A stretch of DNA of 64,000 nt from positions 434,001-498,000 of the forward strand of contig NZ_JARFNM010000001.1 in the NCBI RefSeq assembly GCF_029167365.1. The letters run 5' to 3'. The notes below the pieces were generated by a model. It saw only the letters and a program-made list of their open reading frames with translations, was not told the origin of the DNA and searched no databases. Of the stretch, positions 8,953 through 18,196 are shown in pieces. How positions within the stretch are numbered: the stretch's first letter is position 1; every line of letters starts with the position of its first letter. This DNA comes from Amygdalobacter nucleatus (lineage in GTDB: Bacteria; Bacillota; Clostridia; Saccharofermentanales; Fastidiosipilaceae). The translations under genes were made by a program, and so were the position numbers.

Positions 8953-9300
8953 ATGTCTAATTCGACCGAGATGAAACTTGTTTATTCCATTGTCCATGAT
9001 GAGGATAGTCCAGGCTTGTTAGCTGAGCTGAATAGTCATAATTTCAGTGTGACAAAATTAAATTCCACAGGTGGCTTCTTGCGCTCTGGCAACACGACTT
9101 TAATTACAGTTGTACCTGCTAGCGATGTGCCAAAGGTACTTGATATAATTCGCAAAAATTCATCAACCAGAAAAGTTACCTTGAATCCTAATTCTGCATC
9201 TGTAATGCCTGGTGCAGCTTATATGTCGATACCAGTTGAGGTGACCTTGAGCGGAGCAACAGTATTTGTTACGCCTGTTGAATATTTTGAAAAAATGTAA
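8953..9300 (+). CDS. darA: cyclic-di-AMP receptor, PII-like (DarA/PstA/YaaQ)
   Basis: The 115-residue protein matches the YaaQ family of trimeric PII-like proteins that bind cyclic di-AMP. The diagnostic STGGFLRSGNTTLIT block is at about residues 38-52. Conserved ATVFV and a Phe-containing C-terminus (VEYFEKM) follow. GGAGGTG precedes the ATG at a good distance. The position between tmk and holB is the standard one in Firmicutes. Its downstream partner remains generally unknown; the role given is from family knowledge. Confidence 0.93.
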   Translation: MSNSTEMKLVYSIVHDEDSPGLLAELNSHNFSVTKLNSTGGFLRSGNTTLITVVPASDVPKVLDIIRKNSSTRKVTLNPNSASVMPGAAYMSIPVEVTLSGATVFVTPVEYFEKM

Positions 9301-9311
9301 GGTGATTGCCT

Positions 9312-10298
9312 GTGAGCAAACAGATGATCCAAGCTGATTCTGCTGAACTGTTTTTGGGCTTTGAAGAGCTTCTAGGCCGAAATGACCTGAAATTAGCTTT
9401 GCAAGAGCTAGTTAAGCAAGAACTCAATTTGACGCTGCTCTTTATCGGTGAGAAAGGCTTAGGCAAGTATAGCTTGGCTAGGGCGCTTAGCGAGATTTTG
9501 TTGTGTTCCAATCAGCAAACTGATACAAAGACCAAATTGCCTCTAGCTTGTCATGTATGTGATAGCTGCCGTTATCTTAGGGCAAAGACGCATCCTGATT
9601 TCAAGGAACTTAGAGCAACTGAGGCTAACAAACAGCTTAGCATGGAGCAGATAAGAGATTTCATCGATACAGAAACGCATATGTTGCCTGTCCTAGGACA
9701 TAGGCGTGTGTTTATCATTGATATGGATGCCATCAGTAAGGCTGGTCAAAACTTGCTCCTCAAAACAATTGAGTCTGGTGCGAGCAGTAATTTTTATATT
9801 TTATTGTCTAGCAATCAAAATAGCGTTTTAGCGACTATTCGTTCTAGAAGTTTGCTTTATCTTTTGCCGCACTTGACTCAGACAGATTTGGCTGAACTTT
9901 GGGCAAAGTTGCCCGCTGATTTGACTCAGAGAAAATCTAAGGCTGAAATGATTGAATTTGCTGGTGGCAATGCTGGCTTTTTGTGCCAATTATTAGCTGA
10001 TAGTGAGTTTTTGCTTGCATATAAGGATTTGAGTGCGCTCTTTCAGCGCCTTTTTCAGCTCGATTTGGCAGGCCTTTTGACTGAGGCATATCAGGAATTA
10101 ACTAATTATAAAGACAAGCAACAATTAGCTTATTTGGAGCAGATTTGGCTCTTTTTGTTCTATCGTAAATGCCAGACGGACAAGCTCTATATTACAGCGT
10201 TCCAGGCCTGGGAAAAATGTATTCGCAGGTTGCAAGCTAATGGTAGCTTTGAACTACAGATTCAAGCTTTTTTAATCGCTTTTAGTAAAGTGTTATAA
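9312..10298 (+). CDS. holB: DNA polymerase III subunit delta prime
   Basis: This 328-residue clamp-loader subunit has an AAA+ fold. The degenerate P-loop GEKGLGKYSLA has Tyr in place of Ser/Thr, as expected for a subunit that need not hydrolyse ATP. A zinc-binding CHVCDSC follows near residue 74, and the sensor part is LLLKTIESGASSNFYILLSSN, with TIRSRS after it. GTG 9312 is preferred because AAGGTG at 9298-9303 lies 8 bases upstream; an alternative TTG at 9306 is too close to that site. Only a few bases separate it from darA. Confidence 0.9.
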   Translation: MSKQMIQADSAELFLGFEELLGRNDLKLALQELVKQELNLTLLFIGEKGLGKYSLARALSEILLCSNQQTDTKTKLPLACHVCDSCRYLRAKTHPDFKELRATEANKQLSMEQIRDFIDTETHMLPVLGHRRVFIIDMDAISKAGQNLLLKTIESGASSNFYILLSSNQNSVLATIRSRSLLYLLPHLTQTDLAELWAKLPADLTQRKSKAEMIEFAGGNAGFLCQLLADSEFLLAYKDLSALFQRLFQLDLAGLLTEAYQELTNYKDKQQLAYLEQIWLFLFYRKCQTDKLYITAFQAWEKCIRRLQANGSFELQIQAFLIAFSKVL

Positions 10299-10345
10299 TA
10301 AAAACTTAATATTATTTTAGATGCTGATATAGAGGAAATATATAG

Positions 10346-11344
10346 ATGGGAAAAGTTATAGGCGTAAAAGTTGAGGGCAATGAGCGTGTGCAAAATTGCC
10401 TTTTGCCAGCTGAGTTATCAGTTGGCAAATTGCCAATCAATACAGAGGTTATTTGTGTAAAGCAGGGAGTAGAATATTTTGCAGTAGTTGATCGTTCAGC
10501 TATGGAAATGCCTGAGCGCTACCTGCAAGCTGATATATACAAGTTTGTGCGTTTAGCAACAGCCAAAGATAAAGCTCATATAAAAGAGAAACTAGCGTTT
10601 GAGCACGAAGCTTTACAATTTGCAAGTGATAATGCGAAACGTCTAGGCTTAGATATGGACTTCTTAAAGAGCTATTTTAATCAGGAAGATAACAAATTCC
10701 TCTTTTATTTTGAAGCACCAGATCGTTTGGATTTCCGTGAATTAGTCAAGTGCTTAGCTTATCGCTATCGGATGCGCATTGAGCTAAGACAAGTTGGTGC
10801 TAGAGAAAAGGCTAAATTGAGTGGCTCTTTGGGTGCTTGCGGTCAGGTGGCGTGCTGTGTCAGGCATCTTAAAGCTTTCCCACAAGTTAGTATTAAATTG
10901 GCCAAAGAGCAGAGCATGGCTATCAATTCAAGCAAGTCACAAGGTACGTGCGGGCGTTTGATGTGCTGTTTGCAATATGAGCAGGCTTGGTACGATGAGG
11001 CTTTGCAAAAATTGCCGCGTTTGGGCTATACCTTGGATACAGTTTATGGCCGTGGCGTTGTTAAATCTGTCAACTTGCAACGTGAGATTGTGCAAGTACA
11101 ACTTGAGCAGGCTAAAGATAGTGATCCTTGGCAGGTTGTGAATATGAATGAGATCATCGATGCTGAGAAACAAGCTGCTCCTAAGCAAGCTGGTAATTTT
11201 GCTAGGGCTAAATGTCAATGTGCTAGTGGTGATGCTAAGCATAGCAAACCTTGTTGTGCTACGGTTAAGTCAATTCAAGAGAGCGTCTATTTAGCTGGCA
11301 AGTCTTATGCGGTAGTTGGCGTTTATGATAACGATATGGAGTAG
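10346..11344 (+). CDS. ricT: PSP1-domain protein RicT (YaaT)
   Basis: The 332-residue protein has the PSP1/RicT core with its cysteine-rich signature, GACGQVACCVRHLK, then SQGTCGRLMCCLQYEQ, at about residues 163-212. In Bacillus subtilis RicT forms a complex with RicA and RicF that stimulates RNase Y processing and carries iron-sulfur clusters. A second Cys-rich tail (KCQCASGDAKHSKPCC) near residue 290 is an unusual addition. It sits between holB and rsmI, the usual position. No yabA lies between ricT and rsmI here, unlike in Bacillus. Confidence 0.93.
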   Translation: MGKVIGVKVEGNERVQNCLLPAELSVGKLPINTEVICVKQGVEYFAVVDRSAMEMPERYLQADIYKFVRLATAKDKAHIKEKLAFEHEALQFASDNAKRLGLDMDFLKSYFNQEDNKFLFYFEAPDRLDFRELVKCLAYRYRMRIELRQVGAREKAKLSGSLGACGQVACCVRHLKAFPQVSIKLAKEQSMAINSSKSQGTCGRLMCCLQYEQAWYDEALQKLPRLGYTLDTVYGRGVVKSVNLQREIVQVQLEQAKDSDPWQVVNMNEIIDAEKQAAPKQAGNFARAKCQCASGDAKHSKPCCATVKSIQESVYLAGKSYAVVGVYDNDME

Positions 11345-11359
11345 TAGGGATTTAGTTCT

Positions 11360-12409
11360 ATGAATTTGGAAGAGCCAAAACTTTCTCTGCCCATTACGGC
11401 ACTTAATGATATATATGCCGAGAGCGTGGCTACGCTCAAAAATAGAACGCTTTATTTAGTAGCAGTCCCAATTGGCAATTTGGCTGATATAAGTGTGCGG
11501 GCTCTAGCTGTTTTGCAAAATGTGGATTATATTGCTTGTGAGGATACTAGGACGACAGCTTTACTTTTGAGCCATTATCAGGTGAACAATTCCTTATTTT
11601 CCTTATATGCACACAACGAAAAAGAACGTATCGCTTATCTTTTAGATTTGTTGAAAGAAGATAAAAAGGTAGCTCTGGTCAGTGATGCTGGCTATCCGTC
11701 GGTGTCTGATCCTGGGGCATTAGTTGTTAAAGCTGTGGCCGAGCAGGGCTATGCTATAGAAGTGGTACCAGGTGCCAATGCAGCTTTAGTTGGCTTAACA
11801 GGTAGTGCTTTGGACCCAACCAAATTTACTTTTCTCGGCTTTCTGCCGAGAAAGGGCAAAGAACGGCAACATTACCTAAATTTAATTGCGACAAGTGAAG
11901 TTACCACGATTGTTTATGAATCGCCTTTACGGGTTGAAGCACTATTAGAAGAACTTATGGAACTTGGTTTGGCTAAGCGGCAAGTTTGTTTAGCTAGAGA
12001 ACTTAGTAAGCGTTACGAAACATACCTGCGTTTACCACTAGCGAATTTGTTAGCAAATGTTCAGACAAAAGCGCCAAAAGGTGAGTGCGTACTTTTGTTT
12101 GCCGCTACAACTAATTTGGAACAGTCTAAGCAGAAAGAAACAGAGAATAGCTTGAATTTAGCTAGCCTAGAAGCTAAATTAGCCACGTTATGGCAAGCTA
12201 AAGAGCTTTCGTTAGCTGAATGTTTAAGCAGATTGCAGACTCTAGAACCAGCTGTAAGTTTGGAAGTTTGGCTTAGCTTGCTGATTAACCATTTAAGTGG
12301 TGTAAAGACGAAATTGAATGCGCAAAAAGTTGCGGCCGTATTTCCTAATTATTCTAAACACGACATCTATCAATTACTTTTAACCTTGCAGTCTGTTTTG
12401 GAGGAATAG
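11360..12409 (+). CDS. rsmI: 16S rRNA (cytidine1402-2'-O)-methyltransferase
   Basis: RsmI uses S-adenosylmethionine to methylate the ribose of C1402 in the 16S rRNA decoding centre. The tetrapyrrole-methylase-like fold is clear: LYLVAVPIGNLADISVRAL, CEDTRTT, LVSDAGYPSVSDPG and VVPGANAAL, then FLGFLPRKGKER. At 349 residues it is longer than the usual 280 or so, because of an N-terminal extension of about 25 residues and an extended helical C-terminus. The ribosome binding site is weak (AGGGAT), so a later start cannot be excluded. Confidence 0.93.
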   Translation: MNLEEPKLSLPITALNDIYAESVATLKNRTLYLVAVPIGNLADISVRALAVLQNVDYIACEDTRTTALLLSHYQVNNSLFSLYAHNEKERIAYLLDLLKEDKKVALVSDAGYPSVSDPGALVVKAVAEQGYAIEVVPGANAALVGLTGSALDPTKFTFLGFLPRKGKERQHYLNLIATSEVTTIVYESPLRVEALLEELMELGLAKRQVCLARELSKRYETYLRLPLANLLANVQTKAPKGECVLLFAATTNLEQSKQKETENSLNLASLEAKLATLWQAKELSLAECLSRLQTLEPAVSLEVWLSLLINHLSGVKTKLNAQKVAAVFPNYSKHDIYQLLLTLQSVLEE

Positions 12410-12410
12410 T

Positions 12411-15400
12411 ATGCTCAAATTAAAGCAGAAGATACAATTAATGCTTCAACGTTGGCAGACTGATAAGAGAGCAATTTATTGGCAGGCAGCTTTACTTAGC
12501 TTAGTAATAGGTTTAATTGTTAGTGTAACTATAGGCATCTACCCGTTTGGCGATAAAAGCGTTTTGACAGTTGATCTGTACCATCAATACACACCGTTTT
12601 TGATGGAATTAAGGCATAAGCTTCTACATGGCGAGAATTTGTTTATGACCTTACACGTTGGCCTAGGGATTAATTTTTGGACGGTGTTGGCTTATTATGC
12701 GTTTTCACCGTTCAATCTGTTGCTTTTGCTATTTCCAGCTTGGTTAGTTCCGTTTGCAATCTGGCTGATTGTGCTTTTGAAGTTAAGCTTAGCAGCTATG
12801 TTAATGAGCGCTTTCCTCAATTATTATTACTGTCAACAGGCAAGTTTAGCTTGGGCCAAAGTGGTCAAAGTAAGTTTCGACTTAAGTAGCTATGCTGAGC
12901 AAATTAAAAGTTTGCAAGCTAACAAAGCTATTCAGCTGCGATTCCGCTTAAGCTTGCTTTTTGTGTCTGTGTTTTATGCTTGGTCTGGCTATGTTTTGGC
13001 TTATTTTTGGAATTTGATGTGGTTGGATGCTATCTTTGCCTTGCCTTTGGTTGCGTTAGGTATTACGAAGTTAATTCGTGAAAGAAAGTTATTACTCTAC
13101 TTACTTAGTTTGACTTATGTGATCAGTGTTAATTACTATGCCGCTATTTTTGTCTGCCTATTTGTAGCATTGTATAGTCTGGTTTTGTTCTTCGATGAAT
13201 GGCAGTATCGGAAGCAATTACAGAGTCAGATTCAATTGCTCGTTAGAGCTAATTTAGCAAGTAATGCAGATTACAGCTCAGATGCGCAAGCAGGCGATAC
13301 AGATTACACTTTGGAAGTACAAGCTGTGGAGGTACAGGCAAGTGATATTGCTAAGACTATCGTTCAACAAGCTAAGCTTAACCCCATCAAGTATGCTGTG
13401 CTTGATTTCAGCGTGCTTTCACTTTTGGCAGGGCTCTTGTCAGCCCATATTCTCTATCCGGTTTTAGCTAATTTCAAGTTATCTTCTGCAGCTAACGATG
13501 TAGCGCCTAAGGCAATGGAATGGAGCTTGAACTTTAATCAATTGTTAAATCGTTTGTTATTGTTCGGTGAAGTTAAGGTTCGTTCAGGTGAACCCAATAT
13601 TTATGTTGGCTGTTTTGTCTTATGTCTAGTTGCCTTATTGTTCTACCACTTATATAAACAGCCGTTTGCTTTATTACCGAAGCTATTCTTACTATTATTT
13701 ATTGGCCTAAGTTTCAGTAATAATCTTTTGAACTTTATTTGGCATGGCTTGCATTATCCAAATCAATTACCGCATCGCTTTGCCTTTGTGTTTTGCTTTT
13801 TGTTATTGCAGATAGCTTTTGAATTGGTTTGGCGTTTTCAGTGGGCTTGGAGTAAATATCTATTAGTTGGCTCACTTTGGCTGTTAGCTATTTGCTTAGC
13901 TAATTTCAAGCTGTTAGCGCAAAATACGAATATGCAACAATTGTTTGTCTGGCTGAACTTTGCTTTTGCCCTTGTGTATGTGCTTATTTCTACTTGGCTG
14001 ACTTTGACTGTTTATTGGCGTAAAAGACAAGGAAGATTATTAAGCTGGCAAGGGCGGGGCAGAAAAGTAGCTGTCTTACTTCTTTGTTTAACTTTATTTA
14101 TAGAAGTTTGCACCAATGCCATAGGTCAGGTAATTAACTTAAACAATAGTGAGTATTTACCATCTTTTCATAACTACGTGCAAGATCTACCTGAGAAGCA
14201 AGCTTTATCTAAAGCTATTTCTCAAAAAGAAGAGCCGTATCTGTGGCGCTTGGAAAGTAAAAATGGCAAAACAATTGATGATGGTGCGTTGTATACATAT
14301 AACGGTGTAACTTTGTTCTCTTCAACGGCCAATGAGCAAGTTGCCAAAAGTATGCGGCGCTTGGGCGTAAATGGCAATAATCTAAATTCATATAAATTGC
14401 AAAAACCGCTTAACTTTTTAGCTGATTTTTTGAGCCTAAAGTATATAATAAGTGAAACTGAAACCTATCAAGATTGGCAGAAGGTTGATCTGGCTCAATT
14501 AGCTGGGGCAGAAGCGTTGGCTGATAAGCAATCTAAGTGGCAATTATGGCAAAATCCCCATGTAGCTAAACAGGCTTTTGTGTGGCCAGAAGCAATAAGT
14601 GAATTTAAGTTATCTGCTAGTAATCCTTATTGCAATTACAATGAGTTGGCGGCCAAGCTTTTAGGTGAAAATGAAGTCGGTAAAGATTTTAGTTTGCGCT
14701 CAGAAACAAGTTTGCCGTGCTTGTACAATTCCCTTGCTGTTTTTTCAGAAACAAGTCATTTGGTCAATTTGACAGCAGCTAATCAGGAATATGAATTAAA
14801 AGCAGTGAGTGGAGATAAGGTCAAAAAGGTAAATGACACGCAAAAACCATTTGCTGAATTAATCTATACAGCTTCAGAAGATAATGAAGACATTAGTTTG
14901 TATGCTTCTTGCAACTATAAGCTTAATTTCACGGGCCAAGTAAATGATGAAAAGCTGCAACATGAATTTGGTCAAGCCGAAATAGTCCAGCTACCTTTGC
15001 TTAAACGTGGCGATAAACTCAAATTGCGTTTTGAATTTGGTGAGAATAAAGGTTCTGCTAAAATTGCTCTAGCTAAGGTAAATCAGGCAGTTTTGGCTAA
15101 ATTGCGTGCTAAATTGCAATCAGGCTTTGATTGGCAGCTTATTTCATCGCGGCACTTAAAAGCTGATTTAGGCAAACTTGAGTTACCTAAAACAACGGAA
15201 GCTAATTGGCTTTATACGACAATTGCCTATGATCCAGGTTGGCATCTTTATGTTGACGGCGTAGAGGTGGAACGGACAAGTTGGCTAGATATTAGTGAGC
15301 ATAAGAAAGATCAGGCTGGTTCTTTCTTAGCTTTTAAGTTGCCAGCTGCTTTAAACAGCTCTAGTAAGTTGGATTTAATCTTTTGGCCAGCTAAATATCT

Positions 15401-15485
15401 AACTGGTTTAGCAATCAGCTTATTTGCAGTTATAATTAGTGGAGCATATATTTATTTAGTCAAAAGAAAACGAGAGCGGAATTAG
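12411..15485 (+). CDS. YfhO-family membrane protein (putative polymer glycosylation)
   Basis: The 1024-residue protein opens with a dozen or so hydrophobic segments and the YfhO-type motif DLYHQYTPFLMELR, then FMTLHVGLGINFW near residues 50-85. A large extracytoplasmic domain occupies about residues 590-990, ending in YDPGWHLYVDGVEV, and one last transmembrane helix precedes a basic tail. YfhO proteins belong to the GT-C-like superfamily; in Bacillus-type bacteria they are linked to lipoteichoic acid glycosylation. The substrate here is unknown. An insertion near residues 280-320 is acidic and may be a cytoplasmic loop. It begins 1 base after rsmI stops and is 7 bases from tsaE. Confidence 0.85.
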   Translation: MLKLKQKIQLMLQRWQTDKRAIYWQAALLSLVIGLIVSVTIGIYPFGDKSVLTVDLYHQYTPFLMELRHKLLHGENLFMTLHVGLGINFWTVLAYYAFSPFNLLLLLFPAWLVPFAIWLIVLLKLSLAAMLMSAFLNYYYCQQASLAWAKVVKVSFDLSSYAEQIKSLQANKAIQLRFRLSLLFVSVFYAWSGYVLAYFWNLMWLDAIFALPLVALGITKLIRERKLLLYLLSLTYVISVNYYAAIFVCLFVALYSLVLFFDEWQYRKQLQSQIQLLVRANLASNADYSSDAQAGDTDYTLEVQAVEVQASDIAKTIVQQAKLNPIKYAVLDFSVLSLLAGLLSAHILYPVLANFKLSSAANDVAPKAMEWSLNFNQLLNRLLLFGEVKVRSGEPNIYVGCFVLCLVALLFYHLYKQPFALLPKLFLLLFIGLSFSNNLLNFIWHGLHYPNQLPHRFAFVFCFLLLQIAFELVWRFQWAWSKYLLVGSLWLLAICLANFKLLAQNTNMQQLFVWLNFAFALVYVLISTWLTLTVYWRKRQGRLLSWQGRGRKVAVLLLCLTLFIEVCTNAIGQVINLNNSEYLPSFHNYVQDLPEKQALSKAISQKEEPYLWRLESKNGKTIDDGALYTYNGVTLFSSTANEQVAKSMRRLGVNGNNLNSYKLQKPLNFLADFLSLKYIISETETYQDWQKVDLAQLAGAEALADKQSKWQLWQNPHVAKQAFVWPEAISEFKLSASNPYCNYNELAAKLLGENEVGKDFSLRSETSLPCLYNSLAVFSETSHLVNLTAANQEYELKAVSGDKVKKVNDTQKPFAELIYTASEDNEDISLYASCNYKLNFTGQVNDEKLQHEFGQAEIVQLPLLKRGDKLKLRFEFGENKGSAKIALAKVNQAVLAKLRAKLQSGFDWQLISSRHLKADLGKLELPKTTEANWLYTTIAYDPGWHLYVDGVEVERTSWLDISEHKKDQAGSFLAFKLPAALNSSSKLDLIFWPAKYLTGLAISLFAVIISGAYIYLVKRKRERN

Positions 15486-15492
15486 GAAGATT

Positions 15493-16068
15493 ATGTTGAC
15501 AGAGAAATTACAGTTTAAGATAGACAGCCTTGATGAGATGACTGAGTTTGCTAAACAGTTTGCAGCTTGCCTCAAATCTGATGATTGCGTGTGCTTAACT
15601 GGTGATCTGGGTGCCGGCAAGACGACTTTTACGAATGCTTTGGTCCATGCACTTGGCTTTAATGATCTTGTTAGTAGTCCGACATTTAATATTTTGCATG
15701 AATATAGTGACAAAGAGACAAGTAGTGAGGCGCAGACAGATATTGAGATTGTTTATCATTTTGATACCTACCGCTTAGAGACGCCTGAGAATTTCTTAGA
15801 CTCTGCTTTGGATAGCTATTTCGGCCAAGGCTTATGCTTAGTTGAGTGGGGCGAATTGATCAAAGACTTATTGTCAGTTGAAACGATTTATTTGGCGATC
15901 AGTTATCAGCAAGATTGGCAGACTAACGTGGATAACGGCCACCGTGAGATTACATTAACTGTACCAGCTAAGCTTACTAAACGGAACGAAAAAGCCTGGC
16001 AGGCACTTGTTGATTTCAGTCTAGCCCATAGAGGACAATTACAAAATGGAGAGCAGAGTGAGGAATAA
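15493..16068 (+). CDS. tsaE: tRNA threonylcarbamoyladenosine biosynthesis ATPase TsaE
   Basis: The 191-residue P-loop protein carries LTGDLGAGKTTFTNALVHALG at about residues 35-55 and the family block SSPTFNILHEY, then FDTYRLETPE and LVEWGE. It supports the TsaB-TsaD complex in making t6A at position 37 of ANN-decoding tRNAs. TsaB follows after 3 bases and RimI after that. TsaD is not in this window. Confidence 0.95.
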   Translation: MLTEKLQFKIDSLDEMTEFAKQFAACLKSDDCVCLTGDLGAGKTTFTNALVHALGFNDLVSSPTFNILHEYSDKETSSEAQTDIEIVYHFDTYRLETPENFLDSALDSYFGQGLCLVEWGELIKDLLSVETIYLAISYQQDWQTNVDNGHREITLTVPAKLTKRNEKAWQALVDFSLAHRGQLQNGEQSEE

Positions 16069-16071
16069 AAG

Positions 16072-16830
16072 ATGATTTTTTTAGCTGTTGATACAAGTTT
16101 ACAAGCTACCAGCGTAGCAATTATGGAAATCACTTTAACTAAGGTCACCAAAATTTTGGCCGAACAATACCTGAATGTTGAATTAACTCACTCTGAGACT
16201 ACACAATTTATACTTGAGAAGTGTCTATCTGATGCCAGATTAGAGCTTAAAGATATTGACTATTTTGTGGCAGTTACAGGGCCTGGTTCTTTCACGGGCT
16301 TAAGAATTGGTGTAACTTTGGTCAAAACTTTGGCTGCTACGCAAAAGAAAGAGTGTATAGCTGTTAATAGCTTATCGGCTTTGGCTTATGATGTAGAAAG
16401 ACATTTCCATGATGATGCTAAAACTTTGGTCGTACCGATGATAGATGCAAGAAATGAACGTGTCTTTGCTGAGGTTATCAATAAGCACAAAATAGTTTAC
16501 CCACCACAAGGTATTGCCTTTGAGGATTTGTTAAAACTCTTGCAGCAAAAATACAAAAGTAAAGAGTGCAGCTTATTGATGGTGACAGTTAGTCATCTGC
16601 CATACATGTACAAATATGCCGATGCTTTAGCCAATTTCAAAGAGTTTAATATGATTGAGACAGAATTGACGGCAACTAAGGCTTTGTATTTGGTGGCTGA
16701 GATGTATAAGGAGCATGTTTGCACTTTTGTACATTACAATGATTTGCAGCCGAATTATTATGCTCTATCACAGGCAGAACGGAGCAAACTCAAACAGCCT
16801 TATCGGGCACAGGTAGCGCCAACTAAATAA
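16072..16830 (+). CDS. tsaB: tRNA threonylcarbamoyladenosine biosynthesis protein TsaB
   Basis: The 252-residue ASKHA-fold protein starts FLAVDTSLQATSVAI and contains VTGPGSFTGLRIGVTLVKTLA near residues 70-90, the defining TsaB block. It is a scaffold in the TsaBDE complex that transfers threonylcarbamoyl to A37 of tRNA. Downstream MIDARNERVFAEV is also typical. It starts 3 bases after tsaE and ends 5 bases before rimI, consistent with one operon. Confidence 0.94.
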   Translation: MIFLAVDTSLQATSVAIMEITLTKVTKILAEQYLNVELTHSETTQFILEKCLSDARLELKDIDYFVAVTGPGSFTGLRIGVTLVKTLAATQKKECIAVNSLSALAYDVERHFHDDAKTLVVPMIDARNERVFAEVINKHKIVYPPQGIAFEDLLKLLQQKYKSKECSLLMVTVSHLPYMYKYADALANFKEFNMIETELTATKALYLVAEMYKEHVCTFVHYNDLQPNYYALSQAERSKLKQPYRAQVAPTK

Positions 16831-16835
16831 CGCTT

Positions 16836-17393
16836 ATGTTGATTTTACGCTTAGCTAAAGTAGCAGATTTAGCTGAAATAGTTGCTTTTGAAGAAGCTGT
16901 TTTGCCTGATGCGTGGACGAAAGCCAGTTTGCAAGCAACTTTTACAAGTGAGTTTCAGCAAATTTGGTTGCTTGAATTAAAAAATGAAAAGCCAGCTAAT
17001 GATTTAGCTGGCCTCATACATTTTACTTGTGTGGGTGATAGCAGCGATATTTTGAATCTTGGCTTAAGAGAAAATTATCGAAGTCAAGGCCTGGCAAGCT
17101 TACTTTTAGGTGCTTTGACAGCCTATGCGCATGGTGAAATAGTTTGGCAAAATTGGCAATTAGCTAATAAAATTAGTGTCTATGACATCAAATTGCTTAA
17201 CGAAGCTAAGTCTATTCGTGCGCTCAATTTGGAAGTTAGAGAGAAAAATGAAAAAGCTATCAACTGCTATCTGAAAAATGATTTCCAGATAAAAAGAAAA
17301 ATTAAGAATTTCTACACAGAACCAGCTTTTCAGAAACCCAAAAGTTGGGATTATCAGGGAGAAGCTGCTCTCTGTATGCAGAAAAAGTTATGA
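16836..17393 (+). CDS. rimI: GNAT-family acetyltransferase, RimI-like
   Basis: The 185-residue protein has the N-terminal LRLAKVADLAEIVAFEEAVLP and the acetyl-CoA loop ENYRSQGLASLLL at about residues 85-97, then LNLEVREKNEKAINCYLKNDF, all typical of RimI, which acetylates the N-terminal alanine of ribosomal protein S18. It is longer than the usual 150 residues because of an insertion around residues 100-125. Its place after tsaE-tsaB supports the RimI call, though other GNAT substrates are possible. The next gene is convergent, 10 bases away. Confidence 0.82.
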   Translation: MLILRLAKVADLAEIVAFEEAVLPDAWTKASLQATFTSEFQQIWLLELKNEKPANDLAGLIHFTCVGDSSDILNLGLRENYRSQGLASLLLGALTAYAHGEIVWQNWQLANKISVYDIKLLNEAKSIRALNLEVREKNEKAINCYLKNDFQIKRKIKNFYTEPAFQKPKSWDYQGEAALCMQKKL

Positions 17394-17403
17394 TTAAACG
17401 TAA

Positions 17404-18138
17404 TTAGCGCTCTTTATCAGCGAGTGATTTTTGCGGAATTTTGGAGAAATCACGTGGCACAACTTTATTGGCAAAGGCATTGTCAAACCATTGGCTAAAT
17501 AATTGGGTAATTTCCTTAGTTCTCTGACATTTACTTACGTCAAGTGCTTTACCGAAAGAGACACGGATATGGAGCTTCTTTTTGCTTATAGCGTCACGAA
17601 AATGCGGCTTAGTGTAATAACGATTGAAGAATTCGTAAGCGCCATCAATGAATACTGGAATCAGTGGAACGCCCGTATTTCGGACTAGCAAGGCAGCACC
17701 ACCGTGCATTGGGCTCAAGCGGCCATCGAAAGAGCGTGTACCTTCAGGGAAAATCAATAAGCCCTTGTGGCCACTTTCTAAGAGATCTTTGGCTTTGTAG
17801 AGACCTTTAAGCGGATTGCCATGGCGATCAATAGGTACAGCTTGGCCCATATAGAGGGCAATTTTGCCAATCAAACCATAGTTGGTGGCTAGATCTGCTC
17901 CAGCTAGGCAATGGAAATCTGTCAATTGTTCAGGCGTTAATCCACCTTGCACAAGCATACCGTCAACAATTGTCTCATGATTACAGACCATGACATAGGA
18001 AGTTCCCGCTGGGATATTCTCTTGACCAACATACTCTAAATTAACTTTGCGCTTTAACCAATAAAGGAAAAAATTCTGCAAAGCTCTAAAGAAGCGATTA
18101 CGTTGGTAAATTTTTAAGCTGGTGTGCTGCTTTTGCAT
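17404..18138 (-). CDS. plsC: 1-acyl-sn-glycerol-3-phosphate acyltransferase (PlsC-like)
   Basis: The 244-residue membrane-associated enzyme carries the acyltransferase motifs NHETIVDGM (NHxxxxD) near residue 52, the FPEGTRSFDG block near residue 124 and VPLIPVFIDGAYEF. It would acylate lysophosphatidic acid to phosphatidic acid in phospholipid synthesis. GAGGAG upstream of the ATG is a good ribosome binding site. Several PlsC-like proteins with different acceptors exist in such genomes, so the exact substrate is an inference. Confidence 0.88.
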   Translation of the reverse strand: MQKQHTSLKIYQRNRFFRALQNFFLYWLKRKVNLEYVGQENIPAGTSYVMVCNHETIVDGMLVQGGLTPEQLTDFHCLAGADLATNYGLIGKIALYMGQAVPIDRHGNPLKGLYKAKDLLESGHKGLLIFPEGTRSFDGRLSPMHGGAALLVRNTGVPLIPVFIDGAYEFFNRYYTKPHFRDAISKKKLHIRVSFGKALDVSKCQRTKEITQLFSQWFDNAFANKVVPRDFSKIPQKSLADKER

Positions 18139-18196
18139 GAACAGATCTCCTCAAAATAATTAATAGAATTATATAATAAAACGCTTGCTTTTGCTT

